Positions 1 to 7,008 of a stretch of DNA of 13,636 nucleotides are shown one piece after another; the first letter of the stretch is position 1, and every line of letters starts with the position of its first letter. The stretch lies in contig JAJUFK010000037.1 of assembly GCA_029266015.1 (NCBI GenBank), positions 1 to 13,636 on the forward strand, given 5' to 3'. The stretch is from Bacteroidota bacterium (GTDB taxonomy: Bacteria > Bacteroidota > Bacteroidia > Bacteroidales > UBA1715). The position numbers were made by a program, and so were the translations under genes. The notes below the pieces were generated by a model. It was not told the origin of the DNA. It saw nothing but the letters and a program-made list of their open reading frames with translations, and searched no databases.

Positions 1-135
1 AAAGAAAATACTACAAACGGAGCCATTGAAGCAAAATCTTCGGAAGGTACAAAATGCGGAACTGAATTAGATAGTATAGAATCGTTGCAACCTGAATATT
101 TAGATGAATATAAATACTATTACACCTGTGAATAA
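1..135 (+). CDS. C-terminal fragment of an unidentified protein (5' end outside window)
   Basis: Frame 1 is open from the first base and ends at a TAA at 133-135, giving the last 44 residues of a protein that starts before the window. The tail is hydrophilic and acidic, with no membrane segment, two cysteines (fragment residues 19 and 43) and a run of tyrosines near the end (YKYYYTCE). I recognise no family. Codons mostly end in A or T, as in the neighbouring genes, but 44 codons are weak proof of coding. It converges on recJ and the two stop regions overlap by 16 nt (120-135), so no room remains for a terminator between them. The chief alternative is a chance open frame in the region downstream of recJ. 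Confidence 0.55.
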   Translation, partial: KENTTNGAIEAKSSEGTKCGTELDSIESLQPEYLDEYKYYYTCE

Positions 136-1862
136 TCTATATGTGGTCTAATATCACGTAATTCTAATTGTAATGACTTAATATTTCTAAATTCATGTTC
201 TCGTATTGTAAAACAAATATCAATTTTGTTATGAGTTTTTGAAATTTGTTTCCATGTATGAGCTAGTCCAAAACCAATTGCTTCAATACTTTTTGTAGAT
301 TTACCAGAACTCATCAACTCAAGTTTTACATGACTTTGGTCGTTCCCCATTATTTTCGATTTTCCTGTATCACATAATCCTCTAATCATAAAAACCGGAG
401 TCATATTCTGTGGACCAAAAGGAGCAAAACGCATTATATCTTCATACAATTGCAGAGTGATATCATCAATATTCAACTCAGCATCAATCAATATTTTAGG
501 TTGTAATGCATCTTCTGTAATGGTTTGAGAAACTATAGTTTCAAAACGCTCAATAAATTGCGGTAAATATTGTTTTTCCATAGACATGCCTGCAGCAAAT
601 GTATGCCCACCGTAATTCACAAGCAAATCTGAACATTGTTCTAATGCTTTATACAAATCAAATTCAGCAACCGAACGAGCCGAAGCTGAAATAATATCAC
701 CTTCACCACAAAATATAACAGTAGGCTTATAATATTGCTCAAGTACACGCGATGCAACAATTCCTATTACCCCTTTATGCCAACTTGGTTTATATAAAAC
801 ATTTGTTTTTTTTAAAAAAGTTTGTTCATCATTTTTCAACATAGCTAAAGCCTCATCAGTAATTGATTTATCAATAGCACGTCGCGATATATTATATTCT
901 TGTATTTGTTTGCAAATATCTACAGCTTTTTCATAATTATCGGAAATCAATAATTCAATTACCGTTTTGGCATTATACATTCGTCCGGCAGCATTTATAC
1001 GTGGCCCTATTTTAAACACCACATCACTCACTGTAATTGGACCAAACATGCCCGAAGTTTCCGTAATTGCCTTAATACCTAAATGTGGTTTACGCATTAT
1101 TTTAAGTAACCCAAAATATATAAGAACCCTATTTTCATCAACTATGGGAACAATATCCGAAGCTATGCTTATAGCCAATAAATCCATATAACAATTCAAA
1201 TTCTCTTTAATTGAAATTGAGCGTTGTTCACAAAGTGCATATAAAAATTTATAACCAACTCCACACCCCGATAATTCCTTAAATGGATAATTACAATCGT
1301 CACGTTTAGGATCTAATACTGCATATGCCGGAGGCAATGTTTCTCCCGGTTCATGATGATCACATACTATTACGTCTATACCGGCTTGTGTAACATATTC
1401 AATTGCTCTATGTGCTTTTATTCCACAATCTAATGTAATGATAAGATTACACGAATGTTGAATTGCATAATCCATTCCCTGAATAGATACGCCATACCCT
1501 TCGTTATATCTGTCGGGAACATAATATATAACTTGCGCATTGCATGATTTCAAAAAAGAATATACCATAGCAACAGCGGTAGTTCCATCTACATCATAAT
1601 CACCATATACCAATATTTTTTGATTTGTATCGAGAGCCAATACAAGCCTATCAACAGCCTTTTGCATATCGGCCATAAGAAAAGGATTGTGCAAATTGCT
1701 TGTAGAAGGGGTAAAAAAATTTTTTGCATTCTCAAATGTTAGAATACCTCTGTTCCATAAAAGCGGGACTAACTTAGCATGAATACCAAACTGTTTACTC
1801 CACAATTCAATTTCATCAACCTGTTTTAAAATTTCAGGTTCTACCCATGTATATTGTTTCAT
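120..1862 (-). CDS. recJ: Single-stranded-DNA-specific exonuclease RecJ
   Basis: RecJ degrades single-stranded DNA 5' to 3' in recombinational repair (RecF pathway), mismatch repair and stalled-fork processing; it is a cytoplasmic metal-dependent nuclease. The 580 residues match the usual length of about 560-580. The DHH phosphoesterase motifs are present in order: DYDVDG at residues 88-93, LDCGI at 144-148, and the name-giving DHH at 168-170. GPRINAAGR (286-294) and WHKGVIGIVASR (361-372) follow, then the DHHA1 GGH motif at 418-420 with TFAAGMSM after it. An OB-like nucleic-acid-binding C-terminal region covers roughly 450-575. All expected metal ligands seen are intact. The ATG at 1862 overlaps the TGA of the upstream nucleotidyltransferase gene in an ATGA, which supports this start and suggests translational coupling. 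Its 3' end overlaps the convergent fragment at 1-135. Confidence 0.97.
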   Translation of the reverse strand: MKQYTWVEPEILKQVDEIELWSKQFGIHAKLVPLLWNRGILTFENAKNFFTPSTSNLHNPFLMADMQKAVDRLVLALDTNQKILVYGDYDVDGTTAVAMVYSFLKSCNAQVIYYVPDRYNEGYGVSIQGMDYAIQHSCNLIITLDCGIKAHRAIEYVTQAGIDVIVCDHHEPGETLPPAYAVLDPKRDDCNYPFKELSGCGVGYKFLYALCEQRSISIKENLNCYMDLLAISIASDIVPIVDENRVLIYFGLLKIMRKPHLGIKAITETSGMFGPITVSDVVFKIGPRINAAGRMYNAKTVIELLISDNYEKAVDICKQIQEYNISRRAIDKSITDEALAMLKNDEQTFLKKTNVLYKPSWHKGVIGIVASRVLEQYYKPTVIFCGEGDIISASARSVAEFDLYKALEQCSDLLVNYGGHTFAAGMSMEKQYLPQFIERFETIVSQTITEDALQPKILIDAELNIDDITLQLYEDIMRFAPFGPQNMTPVFMIRGLCDTGKSKIMGNDQSHVKLELMSSGKSTKSIEAIGFGLAHTWKQISKTHNKIDICFTIREHEFRNIKSLQLELRDIRPHIDYSQV

Positions 1863-2617
1863 GAAAGATATTCTAGCGGTTGATTTGCAATTTGTTTTTC
1901 AACATCTTGTAATTTATCAAATTTTCCAACATCAAGCCAAAAATCTTGTGAATGATTATATGCTAAAATTTTATGCTGTTGAGCCAACCTTAAATATAAT
2001 TGCATGATTGGAAAAGCTCCTTCTTCTGAAATTAAATCGAAAATTTTAGTACTAATAATTTGAATTCCACTAAAAGCCAATTGAAAATATTCTTCACGTT
2101 CATGAATTATTTGCATTTCATGAGACTGTGTGTTTTCCCATGCACACAATTGTTTACTGGTATCAAACAATAAATATCGTGATGTATTTCTTTTACAAAC
2201 TGCTAATGAAACTAACGCATTATTTGATATATGAAATTTATAAAAATCTAATAAATTAATTGTACTTATAACATCAACATTGTAGACAATAAAAGAATCT
2301 GCATCTTTAAAAAAATCTTTGGCTTTAAGAAGTCCTCCGCCGGTATCAAGCAATTCATCAGATTCGTCTGATATAGTTATACGAACACCAAAATCATGAG
2401 TATTAACATAGTCAATTATTTGCTTTGAAAAATGATGAACATTTATAATAATATCAGATACACCATAATATTTTAATTTTAATATAGCATATTCTAATAA
2501 CGTTCTTCCGTTAAATTCAACTAATGCTTTGGGTTTAGTATTGGTAATAGGTTTTAAACGCGACCCTATTCCCGCAGCAAATATCATAGCTTTTCCTTTT
2601 CCTTCAATCATACTCAT
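1859..2617 (-). CDS. NTP-dependent sugar-1-phosphate nucleotidyltransferase, MurU/mannose-1-phosphate guanylyltransferase type
   Basis: The enzyme should transfer a nucleoside monophosphate from NTP to a sugar-1-phosphate, giving an NDP-sugar plus pyrophosphate, in the cytoplasm. The signature AAGIGSRLKPITNTKPKAL (residues 14-32 of the start used here) is the family's nucleotide-binding loop with its activating lysine. A TGGG follows at 92-95, a metal-binding Asp in YNVD at 115, and WLDVGK near the end with Asp at 229. Relatives include MurU, which makes UDP-MurNAc during cell-wall recycling, and GDP-mannose or GDP-heptose synthases. The sugar cannot be told from sequence, and no AmgK-like kinase is in the window. 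The start is uncertain. The frame opens with a GTG at 2641, but that lies inside a probable terminator hairpin, so an ATG at 2617 (used, 252 aa) or 2611 is likelier. An ATG at 2587 has the best Shine-Dalgarno (GAAGGAAAAGG) but would clip the first beta strand. The gene overlaps recJ by 4 nt. Confidence 0.88.
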   Translation of the reverse strand: MSMIEGKGKAMIFAAGIGSRLKPITNTKPKALVEFNGRTLLEYAILKLKYYGVSDIIINVHHFSKQIIDYVNTHDFGVRITISDESDELLDTGGGLLKAKDFFKDADSFIVYNVDVISTINLLDFYKFHISNNALVSLAVCKRNTSRYLLFDTSKQLCAWENTQSHEMQIIHEREEYFQLAFSGIQIISTKIFDLISEEGAFPIMQLYLRLAQQHKILAYNHSQDFWLDVGKFDKLQDVEKQIANQPLEYLS

Positions 2618-2624
2618 AGTCAAA

Positions 2625-2667
2625 AAAAATGTTGTGAACACTATATTTCAAATGCCACAACATTTTT
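2625..2667 (-). terminator. Inverted repeat, probable terminator of the SPOR-barrel gene
   Basis: A perfect 12-bp inverted repeat pairs 2625-2636 with 2656-2667 around a 19-nt loop. On the minus strand the second arm (core CACAACAT) runs straight into eight T. It begins 27 nt after the stop of the outer-membrane protein gene at 2694, the usual place for an intrinsic terminator. The stem is AT-rich and the loop long, so termination may be partial. It also covers the GTG at 2641, the farthest upstream possible start of the nucleotidyltransferase, and lies just ahead of the preferred ATG at 2617. A leader attenuator for the downstream pair is therefore an alternative reading. Confidence 0.5.
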
Positions 2668-2693
2668 ATTAAAATAAAACAACCATAAAATCT

Positions 2694-4367
2694 TTATTTA
2701 GCTTGCAATTCTCGTGCCTGCTGTAATGTTATACGTTTGCCATTGTAATAAGTTACAACAAAAGCTCCTTGAATTCCTTTATTTACTAATATTTGTCTAT
2801 AATTACTAGCTTCTTGTAATGTTACAAAATTACCAACTGTAAATTTATACCAAGATTCAACTTTTTCTTCATATACTTGGTCTGTTATATTATAACGTTT
2901 TTTAAATTCTTGTAATTTTGCGTTCTGTTGATTTTGCACCGCCAAAATTTGCACTCGGTATACTAAACCGGGAACAGCTTGCGGATTAGAAATTAATTCA
3001 CCAACATTAGTAACACGTACAACATCTTGGTTTGGTTTTGTTACATCTTCAGCTTTTACTATTTTGTCTTGTCCTTTAAATACATCAGTATCACTTAATG
3101 ACGTTTCAGCACCTGCTGCATTACCTGCTTTTGATGTACCGGCATCATCAGAAACATATAATGCTTTAACTGCTGCCGAATCTACCATAGCTAAAGAATC
3201 AACTTTAGTTGTATCTTCTTTTAGTTCGTCTTTCACAACCGGAGGAATGTATGCAGATTCTTCTTGTTGCGGCGCAACTGTTTGTTTTTTACCAAATGTA
3301 TATGTTAGTCCAATTGATGAAAAACTATACATATCTTGTAAAAATTGAGTAGTTGTACCTTTATAAGCATCTAATTTATCGGTATTTACAAAACGCATTG
3401 AAACATCTGTGTTAACAAAAAGATTATCAGTAATTTTGAATTCCAAACCTACACCTACAGGAACCATTGTTTCAATAGTTGGTTTATATTTAGTTGTACC
3501 ATCATATCCGTAAAAATTTTCTACAGTATTAAATACGGTATTTGTAGAGTATGTTCTAAACGTAGAAAATCCCATTCCTACATATGAATATAATGAAATT
3601 GGTGCAACTCTGCCAATTATTGCATTTGATATATTTATTTTAACATTTGCATTGTATTCAAATACTGTAGCATCAAAACGCAAATCAAGCGAATTACCCA
3701 ATTTATCGGTTGCTTTAAAACCAGATAACGTTCCATATAACAATTGACCACGTAAATCAACATATTGTGCTAATTCCTTCTGCAAAAAGAATGTTCCGGC
3801 AAAATTTAATTCATTTGCATAGTCTGTAGGTACTATTTTTGCGATCCCCAAATCACCATAAAACAAATTAGTTCCTCCTCCTATACCTATTCCCCATCCT
3901 CGTTTACTCCATGGTTGAACAGAAGATGCCTGTGGTTTAGTATACACTTGTTCTATTTTCTGTGTAGGAGCTTGTTGAACAGACTGAACCGGAATACTTT
4001 CAACTTTTGGTTCAGCAACAACAGATTCTACAGGTGGCAACCAATCTGAACTTTCTACAGAAGTTGGTTGAACTTGAGTAGGTTTTGTTTCTACTTGTTG
4101 TTGATTAACAGGCTGTGTACTTGCTTGTTCCGGCACTATTTGTTGTTGCTTTTCTATCTGAGGTTTAACAACCTGCTCAGATTGTTGCTGGCTTTGAGGG
4201 GAAACCGTAGTATTTGACTGTGGTTGAGTAGTTTGAACAGGAGCATCATCAAAAATTGATATATCCGGCAAATCAAAATCTAAATCTTCTTGAGCAGAAA
4301 CAGTATTGGATATATATAAACTTAATGCAACACAAACTGTGAAAAGTTTAATAATAGAATAATTCAT
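2694..4367 (-). CDS. Outer-membrane beta-barrel protein with C-terminal SPOR domain
   Basis: This 557-residue protein appears to be an outer-membrane barrel tethered to peptidoglycan. A signal peptide covers residues 1-25 (cleavage near VSA-Q). A Gln/Pro/Val-rich disordered linker follows to about 152. Residues 156-361 form a small barrel with alternating strands (GWGIGIGGGTNLFYGDLG at the start, SIGLTYTFG at the end). A second acidic, Ala/Ser/Asp-rich linker leads to a SPOR domain at about 478-551, recognisable from YRVQILAV, the helix KLQEFKKRY, and YKFTVGNF. SPOR domains bind glycan strands stripped of stem peptides, enriched at division septa. The barrel is paralogous to that of the next gene upstream, where the anchor is OmpA-type. 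It probably has its own promoter (boxes at 4425-4452) and a terminator at 2625-2667. The barrel's function (pore, scaffold or assembly factor) is unknown; the barrel and SPOR calls are firm. Confidence 0.85.
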   Translation of the reverse strand: MNYSIIKLFTVCVALSLYISNTVSAQEDLDFDLPDISIFDDAPVQTTQPQSNTTVSPQSQQQSEQVVKPQIEKQQQIVPEQASTQPVNQQQVETKPTQVQPTSVESSDWLPPVESVVAEPKVESIPVQSVQQAPTQKIEQVYTKPQASSVQPWSKRGWGIGIGGGTNLFYGDLGIAKIVPTDYANELNFAGTFFLQKELAQYVDLRGQLLYGTLSGFKATDKLGNSLDLRFDATVFEYNANVKINISNAIIGRVAPISLYSYVGMGFSTFRTYSTNTVFNTVENFYGYDGTTKYKPTIETMVPVGVGLEFKITDNLFVNTDVSMRFVNTDKLDAYKGTTTQFLQDMYSFSSIGLTYTFGKKQTVAPQQEESAYIPPVVKDELKEDTTKVDSLAMVDSAAVKALYVSDDAGTSKAGNAAGAETSLSDTDVFKGQDKIVKAEDVTKPNQDVVRVTNVGELISNPQAVPGLVYRVQILAVQNQQNAKLQEFKKRYNITDQVYEEKVESWYKFTVGNFVTLQEASNYRQILVNKGIQGAFVVTYYNGKRITLQQARELQAK

Positions 4368-4424
4368 ACTTTTTTATTGTTAAATAATTATTATGCTAAT
4401 ATACTATATAATTCTTTTTTTTGC

Positions 4425-4452
4425 CAAAATTAACAAAAAAAAATAGCACAAA
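4425..4452 (-). promoter_or_regulatory. Candidate Bacteroidota-type promoter of the SPOR-barrel gene
   Basis: On the minus strand a TTTG (complement of 4449-4452) and, 16 nt later, TAATTTTG (complement of 4425-4432) resemble the -33 TTTG and -7 TAnnTTTG boxes of Bacteroidota primary-sigma promoters; the spacing is at or just below the short end of the usual range. Transcription would begin near 4418, about 50 nt before the ATG. The -33 box lies in the 3' arm of the terminator hairpin of the preceding gene. Confidence 0.4.
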
Positions 4453-4472
4453 CATAGTATTTGTGCCATTTT
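4435..4472 (-). terminator. Rho-independent terminator of the OmpA/TSP3 gene
   Basis: The hairpin starts about 20 nt after the stop of the OmpA-family gene. The core arms are 4446-4452 (GCACAAA on the plus strand) and 4460-4466 (TTTGTGC). In minus-strand RNA the stem extends outward and inward through G-U wobbles (4467 with 4445, 4459 with 4453) and A-U pairs, leaving a 5-nt loop, and ends in nine U (4443-4435). The wobbles become A-C mismatches in plus-strand RNA, so the structure favours the minus strand, as the gene order requires. Confidence 0.75.
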
Positions 4473-4491
4473 ATAAGAACTTATTCTTGAA

Positions 4492-6123
4492 TTATTCTTC
4501 AATAATTAATGATTGAAAGACAACTTTAAACTCAACTCTTCTATTTTTACTTTTTCCTTGAGGTGTTTTATTATCTGCAATCGGCAATGTATCACCAAAT
4601 CCTCTTGCTATTGTTCTTTCTTTTGCAACTCCTTTTGAAATTAAATAATTTTGAACTGCTTTGGCGCGTTTATCAGATAATTCCATATTTTTTTGAGGAT
4701 CCCCCACATTATCAGTATGTCCATTTATTTCTAAATTATAACTTGGGTTTTGTAACATAACTTGTACCACTTGATCTAGAATTGGATATGACGCTTTCAA
4801 AATTACATCTTTACCTGTTTCAAATTGAATTCCGGTCAATGCGCGTTCAAAAATTTTCAATACTTCTTTTTTCACTTCAGGACAACCAATATTTTTTGAT
4901 AAGCCCGGTTCTTTCGGACATTTATCATCAATATCAGCAATTCCGTCACCATCGGTATCTGGACATCCATTTAAAACCGCAGGACCAAATTGATTAGGAC
5001 AACGATCTTCAAAATCAGCAATTCCATCAGCATCAGCATCGGGACACCCATGTAATTCAATTGTTCCTTTTTCTTTAGGGCATTTATCATCTTTATCAGC
5101 TATCCCGTCACCATCAGCATCAGGACATCCAAACATTTCTAAAGTTCCTTTATCATAAATACATTTATCATCTTTATCAGCAATACCGTCACCATCGGTA
5201 TCCGGACAACCTTTAGTATTTGCAGGTCCGGGCATGTCAGGGCAAACATCTTCATTATCGGCAATTCCGTCATTATCTCTATCGGTAATACAACCATCAG
5301 GACCAACAGGCAAGCCATAAGGAGTTCCCGGGCATTTATCCAATCTATTTGGTACACCATCAAAATCACAATCTTTATATCCAAATTTATACGTAAAACC
5401 TATTCCTGTGTAATTATACATATCGGCAAAAATTGTATTATTGGCATTTGCAATATAGGCATCAACCTTATCTGAATTAACTATTCGAAGTGATACATCA
5501 AGATTAAAAGCAAGTGCTTTAGTTACATTATATTCAAATATTACCCCCACCGGGTACACCATTTCTCTGGTAGGTTTTGCCAATTGAAACCCGTCAAATC
5601 CATATGATTGTATAACTTGCTTTGTTACAAGATTTTTTCGTTGCGTTCTAAAATCAACTATTCCCAAACCTGCATATGCATTTAGTGACGCTTTACGCTC
5701 TTGTGTACCTTGTAAAAGATCTAAAAGATCTAATTCAAAAACAGAACTGTATTCAGTAATTTTAGCTATAAAATACAAGTTTGCAATACCACCCATCTCA
5801 AATTTTTCTTTTTCTCCGGATAATCGTCCTTGCATGAAATTACCTTTCCACAATATATATTCGTTTAATTTTTTTTCAAGTCCAATACCAAAATTTGGTT
5901 TTAAAACAACAACATCATGTGAGGATACATCACCTAAAAAATAATTTGTTCCACCTGTCATAGAGAACCCCCAATCAGAACGCATCCAAATATCGAAATC
6001 TGATGGCGTTTGTATTTCTGTTTTTTGTGAAATACATACACTTTCTACAGTATCTTGTTGTGCATTGACTGTTGTTATGTTACCGATAAAGACTAATAAA
6101 ATACTTATAAATAATTGTTTCAT
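4492..6123 (-). CDS. OmpA-family outer-membrane protein with thrombospondin type-3 repeats
   Basis: A 543-residue protein joining outer membrane and cell wall. The signal peptide is at 1-21 (cleavage near VNA-Q). A small barrel spans about 50-248, from WGFSMTGGTNYFLGD to GIGFTYKFG. From 251 to 417 run Asp-rich calcium-binding thrombospondin type-3 repeats of the form DxDGDGIADxxDxCP, with cysteines at 306, 333, 360, 387 and 414 spaced exactly 27 residues apart. The OmpA-like domain (about 430-535) has the peptidoglycan-binding NGHTD with Asp471, the SDKRA segment with Arg486, and NRRVEF at 527-532; Asp471 and Arg486 correspond to the pair that holds diaminopimelate. The calcium repeats probably act as a stiff spacer across the periplasm. 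The barrel is paralogous to the downstream SPOR protein's. The gene appears monocistronic: a terminator follows at 4435-4472, and a possible -7 box sits at 6149-6156. Confidence 0.9.
   Translation of the reverse strand: MKQLFISILLVFIGNITTVNAQQDTVESVCISQKTEIQTPSDFDIWMRSDWGFSMTGGTNYFLGDVSSHDVVVLKPNFGIGLEKKLNEYILWKGNFMQGRLSGEKEKFEMGGIANLYFIAKITEYSSVFELDLLDLLQGTQERKASLNAYAGLGIVDFRTQRKNLVTKQVIQSYGFDGFQLAKPTREMVYPVGVIFEYNVTKALAFNLDVSLRIVNSDKVDAYIANANNTIFADMYNYTGIGFTYKFGYKDCDFDGVPNRLDKCPGTPYGLPVGPDGCITDRDNDGIADNEDVCPDMPGPANTKGCPDTDGDGIADKDDKCIYDKGTLEMFGCPDADGDGIADKDDKCPKEKGTIELHGCPDADADGIADFEDRCPNQFGPAVLNGCPDTDGDGIADIDDKCPKEPGLSKNIGCPEVKKEVLKIFERALTGIQFETGKDVILKASYPILDQVVQVMLQNPSYNLEINGHTDNVGDPQKNMELSDKRAKAVQNYLISKGVAKERTIARGFGDTLPIADNKTPQGKSKNRRVEFKVVFQSLIIEE
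4873..5373 (-). repeat. Coding tandem repeat of about 81 nt (TSP3 calcium-binding units)
   Basis: Within the OmpA-family gene, residues 251-417 consist of serial units. Four consecutive intervals between the GCPD/GCPE cysteines (306, 333, 360, 387, 414) are exactly 27 residues, that is 81 nt, and the interval before them (278 to 306) is 28. The DNA of neighbouring units is close to identical over the IADKDDKC-encoding core. The region is thus both a structural calcium-binding rod and a sequence prone to gain or loss of units by slippage. Confidence 0.85.
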
Positions 6124-6148
6124 AGCTTTTTGTGTTTTTAAAGTTTAT

Positions 6149-6156
6149 CAAATGTA
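6149..6156 (-). promoter_or_regulatory. Possible -7 promoter box of the OmpA/TSP3 gene
   Basis: The complement of 6149-6156 reads TACATTTG, an exact match to TAnnTTTG. A start near 6142 would leave a leader of about 20 nt before the ATG at 6123. No TTG box is found at the expected distance: the nearest, at 6189-6191, is 32 nt away. This is therefore a weak call. Confidence 0.25.
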
Positions 6157-6255
6157 GTTAATAAGTTTATAAAGATAAAAAAGTTGTACAACTAAATATC
6201 AACAAATTATGAAAGAATAATCAATTTTAAATATATATATTAGATGCTCATACCT

Positions 6256-6948
6256 TTATTTCTTTACAAAATCCTCCAATTGAAGTCCGGTATATTCTTT
6301 AATTTTTTTGAATACAAAAAACATTACAACAACCAAAATTATAGTACAAGGTACAGCAATTACCGGAAAACTTAATCCATTCATTGTTCCTAATTGCTCA
6401 GTAAATTCAGTTGTTCCGGGTTGTGCTGTTAAAATTACCCGAGCCAAAGTAAAATTTAAAATTGATGAAACTATAAAAGAAACAACAACCCAATATGATG
6501 CTTGAGTTATTGTTTTTTCAAACAACTCATTTTTTTTATTTTGCTTTAAAAGCTCATTTACACGTTCCATATCCATAATCTCATCGTTAAATAAAATTTT
6601 TTGTACAATATTATGATTATAATATATTGAAAACAAAACAACTATTGCAATTATAGCAGGTACAGCAGCTTCCTTAATTGCAAACCAAAATGGATCAATA
6701 AATGTTAATAACCCCATGACACCGGTTAATAAGACGCTGGCAAATCCTAAAACAGAAATAAAGTTTACTTTTTTTGCTTGTACAAAATGATACAAACCAT
6801 ATATAAGAGGAAATGATACTGCAATAATTAAACTATACGCAGGTCCTAATGCAAAACGACCTTCAGTTCCACTTAATTTAGTCATAATTAATACAGGTAT
6901 TACTATATTAAAAATAAGACTTACAAATTGATTTTCTTTTTTTTTCAT
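6256..6948 (-). CDS. Six-helix inner-membrane protein, VC0807 family
   Basis: A 230-residue integral membrane protein without a cleavable signal. Hydrophobic segments lie at about 8-24, 34-54, 62-84, 94-111, 150-174 and 199-223. A charged cytoplasmic-type loop (about 123-146, rich in Lys, Glu and Asn) separates the first four helices from the last two. The N-terminal pattern FNIVIPVLI, LGPAYSLIIAVSFPLIYGLY, SVLLTGVMGLL and FWFAIKEAAVPAI matches my recollection of VC0807-type proteins, distantly like the YciB/IspZ septation-protein fold. No catalytic residue or transport motif is evident, and no function is assigned. It stands alone between the sus operon terminator (6992-7024) and the OmpA gene, with its own promoter-like boxes at 6977-7008. 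The 132 nt downstream show no clear terminator. The membrane topology is secure; the family name is moderately so. Confidence 0.7.
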   Translation of the reverse strand: MKKKENQFVSLIFNIVIPVLIMTKLSGTEGRFALGPAYSLIIAVSFPLIYGLYHFVQAKKVNFISVLGFASVLLTGVMGLLTFIDPFWFAIKEAAVPAIIAIVVLFSIYYNHNIVQKILFNDEIMDMERVNELLKQNKKNELFEKTITQASYWVVVSFIVSSILNFTLARVILTAQPGTTEFTEQLGTMNGLSFPVIAVPCTIILVVVMFFVFKKIKEYTGLQLEDFVKK

Positions 6949-6976
6949 TCTTTGTTATTTTCAATTATTTACAATA

Positions 6977-7008
6977 CAAAAATATGTAAATAAAAAAGGC
7001 TGCCCAAA
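6977..7008 (-). promoter_or_regulatory. Candidate promoter of the VC0807-type membrane protein gene
   Basis: On the minus strand TTTG (complement of 7005-7008) is followed after 20 nt by TATTTTTG (complement of 6977-6984), a good fit to the Bacteroidota -33/-7 pattern. Transcription would begin near 6970, about 20 nt before the ATG at 6948. The -33 TTTG lies at the loop end of the hairpin that terminates the upstream sus operon. Confidence 0.45.

Noticed and set aside
5139..5384. An 81-codon minus-strand open frame inside the type-3 repeat region
   Set aside because: It is the out-of-frame reading of the 81-nt tandem repeat; the period is a multiple of three, so a shadow frame stays open. 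The OmpA-family frame carries all the recognisable motifs.
2694..6123. A phage or secretion-system module suggested by repeats and linkers
   Set aside because: Both proteins have ordinary signal peptides, barrels and wall-binding domains, and no phage or secretion component is nearby.
6182..6193. Perfect 12-bp palindrome AGTTGTACAACT upstream of the OmpA/TSP3 gene
   Set aside because: Several palindromes of this length are expected by chance in 13.6 kb, it stands alone, and no second copy or regulator gene supports an operator.
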